Assembly: GCA_008501835.1 (NCBI GenBank)
Contig: QQUB01000803.1
Coordinates: forward strand, 1-10,490
DNA: 10,490 bases
Reading direction: 5' to 3'
Source of the DNA: Bacteroidota bacterium
GTDB taxonomy: Bacteria; Bacteroidota; Bacteroidia; Chitinophagales; Saprospiraceae
Under the pieces are notes generated by a model, which was not told where the DNA came from, did no database searches, and saw only the letters and a list, made by a program, of their open reading frames with translations. Shown here piece after piece: positions 8,101 to 10,490 of this stretch (the first letter of the stretch is position 1; every line of letters starts with the position of its first letter). Made by a program: the position numbers and the translations under genes.

Positions 8101-8280
8101 ATATGAATAGTTGGTACCAATGGGAAAATAATCCCAGTTCATACCGTTAATCATGAAATCATTTCCATTGACAATCAGTTTTACCCCATCTGCATTGTTC
8201 TCTATTGTTACTTTATCAGCCTGGGCTGTAGCTGATAATGCTAAAAAGATGAAAACTACAATTGGAAAGATCTTCTTCAT
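5152..8280 (-). CDS. Clan GH-A TIM-barrel glycosidase fused to a putative outer-membrane beta-barrel
   Basis: This 1042-residue protein has a Sec signal peptide (MKKIFPIVVFIFLALSATAQA, cut near Ala21). Residues about 25-390 form a TIM barrel of clan GH-A, like the GH2 catalytic domain or GH5/GH72-type enzymes. VNAVRIYTG lies at 86-94. The predicted acid/base is Glu168 in LLGNENNYG, and the predicted nucleophile is Glu269 in PVLFTEFGA. After a charged helix-like linker (about 414-436), residues 437-1042 contain many short alternating polar and hydrophobic strands with girdle-like aromatics and Gly/Asn/Asp turns, ending in RTYFQINIGM. This resembles an outer-membrane beta-barrel, not a soluble binding module. 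The enzyme may act on beta-glucan chains or oligosaccharides at the outer membrane. The family and specificity are unresolved, and transglycosylation is possible. It is the first gene of the operon. Its start is followed directly by the signal peptide, and the 55-base block lies about 115 bases upstream. Confidence 0.75.
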   Translation of the reverse strand: MKKIFPIVVFIFLALSATAQADKVTIENNADGVKLIVNGNDFMINGMNWDYFPIGTNYSYSLWNQSDDIIKAALDAEMAMLKNMGVNAVRIYTGVPPKWIEYMYENYGIYTMLNHSFGRYGLTVNREWIGNTNYGDRATRELLLSEVRELAQEYQNTPGLIMYLLGNENNYGLFWEGAETEDIPIEKRKSTKRARDMYTLFNEAAVLMKSVDSNHPVAMCNGDLLFLDIIAEECQDVDIFGTNVYRGVSFGDLFERVKNEYGKPVLFTEFGADAFNVIENTEDQVSQAYYKVENWKEIYQNAAGLGKTGNCIGGFTFQFSDGWWKFKQTENLEVHDVNASWANGGYTSDFVEGENNMNEEWFGICAKGQTNIRGLYKLYPRAAYYALKKVHELNPFGDGVTLEVIDKHFKGVNLAEAETQARGDKAALEIEEKKKVSISGFRVDLSTFNTGGKLISTPTTPDPVETQYPNKLGFDHMQSFFVGVQAKPTENVRANVAFNVLGNVAQNPINEIFYENRGRPVTISTPNGDQIISSNNRLQVYRADFSWTSKMFDLTGFYRTGHFHWGYEGDFFGLYPEANYGPNIDIYNGNAPFGFEIEGKKSLTGLKVAFGPELWWGANPALLVKYSRKLATFDVTGIYHEDIAEQSPAVSSFAVPMPLTRRVTLHAKRNFGPIGFEIGGIWGGQPLVDRTFQLADELKGEVYEDKIGLKDTWGGKAKLTYQGGPIKWYAQGAAMGLVANGGADYTKTFTGWRLKDSGSGNQYNFLTGFSYIIGDFTIAPNFLWQKPVVGPISGDISAPGRPRNIIDDPFAVRGNRETIAGEILFTYDPTPATWMYEWDNDRAEDAGFAISAGFVYRHLPTIQDAAIGIFADGRSLFAFPGSAPAEDLWEAYARIVSKPSPDFGFIANLYGGNAQANGSDPRLIHRFGGDLRMVYKKMKLTSMVKVDDWGPFDYHRDFNLTYPLQLMADLSTSVGKPGWFDLPGSRLGIRYTWRSLDQYSPRYCPTHSIDASGASVCDPTAVGFDNGQEWEIRTYFQINIGM

Positions 8281-8372
8281 TTTGACATTGTTTATGATCT
8301 AATATTTTGAATTCGGCTTTAATTATTACCTTCAAAATAAAATCAAAAAAATTGGACCTCAAAAAAAAGAAC

Positions 8373-8393
8373 TTCATCAATTATTTCATCAAT
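8373..8393. promoter_or_regulatory. Direct repeat TTCATCAAT-TAT-TTCATCAAT
   Basis: Two perfect 9-base copies lie 12 bases apart, next to the 55-base block and between the divergent genes. On the operon strand they read ATTGATGAA twice, sharing the hexamer ATTGAT with the blocks. Direct repeats of this size often bind response-regulator or LuxR/AraC-type proteins. That role is inferred. Confidence 0.35.
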
Positions 8394-8394
8394 A

Positions 8395-8449
8395 AAAAAA
8401 ATTACTACTACAAATACACTTCAAAAATTTCATAACTTATTGATAATTA
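8395..8449 (-). promoter_or_regulatory. Conserved 55-base upstream block, copy 2 (upstream of the operon)
   Basis: This is the second copy of the block at 1277-1331, in the same orientation. On the minus strand it begins TAATTATCAATAAGTTATGAA, continues through AGTGTATTTGTAGTAG and ends in a T tract. TATTTG is close to the TTTG end of the Bacteroidota -7 element. It lies about 115-170 bases upstream of the ATG at 8280 and 28 bases from the divergent sensor start, so one protein bound here could affect both directions. Confidence 0.6.
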
Positions 8450-8452
8450 GCT

Positions 8453-8460
8453 ATGTTTAC
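8453..8460 (+). promoter_or_regulatory. Possible -7 element of the sensor gene promoter
   Basis: TATGTTTA matches the Bacteroidota TAnnTTTG consensus at all but the last base and ends 17 bases before the ATG at 8478. I see no convincing TTTG -33 element at the right spacing. If it is used, the upstream contacts would overlap the 55-base block. Confidence 0.25.
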
Positions 8461-8477
8461 AAAACAAATACTTACAC

Positions 8478-10490
8478 ATGAATTTTATTTCCTTTTTCAG
8501 CAGATACAGCCTTTGTGTAATCCTGTTTAGTATTTCAGCCATAAAAACAGATGGGTATCCCGGAAAATATCCTATCGAAAACTTCACGCCAAAAGACTAC
8601 AAAGCAGGCATTCAAAATATTGATTTTGCACAAAACAGGGATATGTCTGTATTTGTGGCCAACAACCTCGGGGTCTTGTCATTTAATGGAAACAGCTGGA
8701 AAAAATATGCCTATAAAAGCGGTAAAAAACAGCGATCTCTTGCTTTTGACAAGCATTCGGACCGTTTATACGTTGGTTCCCAGGGAGAGTTTGGATACTT
8801 TTTTGAAGATTGGAAATATGTATCAATAAGCGATGATTTACCTTCAGAATTAAAAGATTTTGATGAAGTATGGGATGTATTTCTGATAAATTCAAAAGCC
8901 TATTTTTGCACCTTCCAGGGAATATATGTTTTTGATGGACAAAAAACCTCGCTGATCAGCCATGAAAGAGGATTGGACAGATCTTTTCTCGTTGGAGGAA
9001 AGTTATTTACTCAAAATACTCAGGGAAACCTATTTGAAGTACGAGGAAATGAACTCCTGCCCATTCCTTCCCAAAACCGTCAGAACCAAATAATTGCAGG
9101 CATCATTGCGGAAGGTCAAACCACCCTACTCTTTTATAATTCAGGTAAAGTTGAATCGCTTTCATCCTTTGGAGGTAATGCTAAATACAATGAACTGATT
9201 AATTCTTTAAAAGGAAAGTACGTCAACCATGTGCTTAAATTATCAGATACAAGGGTGGTCATTTCAACACAAACTTCCGGTTTGTTTTTATATGATCTTC
9301 AAACCGGTAATCTTGAAAATATAACTATCCAGGATGGACTATTGAGTAACGCCTGCCTACGGACCTTCCAGGACTATTCCGGAAAATTATGGGTGGGGAT
9401 GCAAAATGGGATTGCACTGATAAATATCAATGCCCCCATGCGTTTCATCAACAATGAAATAAGCCTCCAGGGAAGTGGTTACGAAGCTTACGAAGACCCA
9501 TCAGGTACTTATTTCACTACCTCAAATGGTATTTACTTTTTACCAAAGGGCGAAACAAATAGTATCTTTCTGCCAGGAACAGAAGGTCCGGCCTATGGTT
9601 TACATAAAATCGCCGATAAGCTTTATGCAGGTCACCACACAGGCCTGTTCCTGCTTGAAGGAAACCAGGCATACCGGGTGGCCGAAACGGACGGTCTTTG
9701 GAAAATTAAACAACTTGAATCAAACCCTGAATTCGCAATTGCCGGCACTTATTCCGGGTTATTCCTTTTCAGAATTGATCCAAATTTTGAACTCCAGCCC
9801 ATTCAAAAAATAAACGGTTTTGAAGAATCCAGTCGTTTTTTTGAAGAAGACCAAAATGGAAAGATCTGGGTCGGTCAATTCTATAAAGGACTTTTTCAGC
9901 TTGATTTGACTGAGGATTTGAAAAACGCCAAAGTGACAAAAATTCCCGGCAGTGAGGAGTTGCCCATAAATGATCAAATTATCATCAGTAAAATAGACAA
10001 TGAGCTATTTCTGGCCACACGCGAAGGACTGTATAAAATTGACCAGGGTAACGACCGCATAGTGAAAGCGGAAAATTTCTATGAATTCATCGGCAAACAA
10101 CCCATATATTTACTCAAACAGGACAGTAAAAAGAATATTCATATCGTTGCTGAAAATCTGGTAGGCTTTTTCAGAAGAATCAGCCCTGACAATTATGTTT
10201 TTGTTCCTTCCTCTTTATTTCAATTGCGGTATTCCTTTAATAATGATTTGCTCAATGTTTCACCCAATACCAAAAACGGAGTTTTATTCAATGCCAATGA
10301 AGGTTTTATCCATTATATCCCGGATGCTGAGGATCCTGTAAATATCCAAAATCCGCTCCTGGTGAATGAAGTTTTTAGCGTTACCAGAGATAGTGTCTTA
10401 TTCTACACCCGTCCCTTCGGCCCAAAAACTGATATTTCTGAAAACCTGATTATTCCTCAAAACACAAAAGTTATTCAATTCCATATTGAA
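8478..10490 (+). CDS. Partial beta-propeller sensor/regulator (Reg_prop type), N-terminal part
   Basis: The frame is open from the ATG at 8478 to the right edge, giving 671 residues. A hydrophobic segment at about residues 10-22 (SLCVILFSISA) looks like a signal peptide or N-terminal anchor, placing the sensor region in the periplasm. Repeated blades follow, with motifs of the two-component regulator propeller family: LYVGSQGEFGYF near 97, QDYSGKLWVGMQNGIALI near 298 and EDQNGKIWVGQFYKGLFQL near 456. The last visible segment (NLIIPQNTKVIQFHIE) resembles the start of a Y_Y_Y Ig-like domain, which usually follows the propeller. The output part, either a LuxR-type helix-turn-helix or a histidine kinase with AraC domain, lies beyond the window. 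Such proteins commonly sit beside and control polysaccharide loci. Its divergent position over a conserved upstream block suggests local control and possibly autoregulation. Confidence 0.82.
   Translation, partial: MNFISFFSRYSLCVILFSISAIKTDGYPGKYPIENFTPKDYKAGIQNIDFAQNRDMSVFVANNLGVLSFNGNSWKKYAYKSGKKQRSLAFDKHSDRLYVGSQGEFGYFFEDWKYVSISDDLPSELKDFDEVWDVFLINSKAYFCTFQGIYVFDGQKTSLISHERGLDRSFLVGGKLFTQNTQGNLFEVRGNELLPIPSQNRQNQIIAGIIAEGQTTLLFYNSGKVESLSSFGGNAKYNELINSLKGKYVNHVLKLSDTRVVISTQTSGLFLYDLQTGNLENITIQDGLLSNACLRTFQDYSGKLWVGMQNGIALININAPMRFINNEISLQGSGYEAYEDPSGTYFTTSNGIYFLPKGETNSIFLPGTEGPAYGLHKIADKLYAGHHTGLFLLEGNQAYRVAETDGLWKIKQLESNPEFAIAGTYSGLFLFRIDPNFELQPIQKINGFEESSRFFEEDQNGKIWVGQFYKGLFQLDLTEDLKNAKVTKIPGSEELPINDQIIISKIDNELFLATREGLYKIDQGNDRIVKAENFYEFIGKQPIYLLKQDSKKNIHIVAENLVGFFRRISPDNYVFVPSSLFQLRYSFNNDLLNVSPNTKNGVLFNANEGFIHYIPDAEDPVNIQNPLLVNEVFSVTRDSVLFYTRPFGPKTDISENLIIPQNTKVIQFHIE

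Noticed and set aside
9475..9813. Plus-strand frame of 112 codons
   Set aside because: It is out of frame inside the propeller sensor gene, which stays open through the region with blade motifs.
1..10490. tRNA, rRNA, insertion sequence or attachment site
   Set aside because: I saw no tRNA-like cloverleaf, rRNA segment, transposase frame or terminal inverted repeats in the gaps between genes.

Overview
The window looks like a piece of a Bacteroidota chromosome, probably a marine or environmental Saprospiria- or Cytophagia-like lineage. The signs are AT-rich intergenic DNA, lipoproteins with an acidic stretch after the lipobox cysteine, A-rich leaders without Shine-Dalgarno sequences (two genes share the start context AAACAAATG), and a large periplasmic propeller sensor beside carbohydrate genes. 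It appears to be a polysaccharide utilization locus for a beta-glucan, most likely a laminarin-type beta-1,3-glucan. The lineage and the substrate are inferences from gene content.

Layout. On the minus strand, reading from 8280 down to 1402, lies a probable three-gene operon. It encodes a 1042-residue protein that joins a clan GH-A TIM-barrel glycosidase to a long beta-rich, probably outer-membrane, C-terminal half; a 937-residue multidomain lipoprotein with a bacterial Ig-like domain and four copies of a putative glycan-binding module; and a 273-residue GH16 laminarinase-type lipoprotein. The first two genes are 18 bases apart. The second and third are 96 bases apart, with a strong hairpin between them. 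A hairpin after the GH16 gene (1364-1393) probably ends the operon. A second minus-strand unit starts at 1178 and runs off the left edge. It encodes the N-terminal 392 residues of a cytoplasmic protein resembling clan GH-Q phosphorylases, possibly GH149 beta-1,3-glucan phosphorylase. On the plus strand from 8478, divergent to the operon and running off the right edge, is a sensor with Reg_prop-type beta-propeller repeats that is likely to regulate the locus.

The most notable non-coding signal is a 55-base block found twice, at 1277-1331 and 8395-8449. The copies match without gaps at about 43 of 55 positions. They have the same orientation and lie about 100-115 bases upstream of the start codons of the two minus-strand units. 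This suggests one regulator controls both units. Both intergenic regions are also rich in ATTGAT/ATCAAT hexamers.

Proposed working. The GH16 lipoprotein cuts beta-glucan at the cell surface, the repeat-rich lipoprotein holds the polymer, and the GH-A/barrel fusion trims or rearranges oligosaccharides at the outer membrane and may pass them through. The phosphorylase then degrades them in the cytoplasm, while the divergent sensor reports the sugar signal. No SusC/SusD pair is visible in the window.
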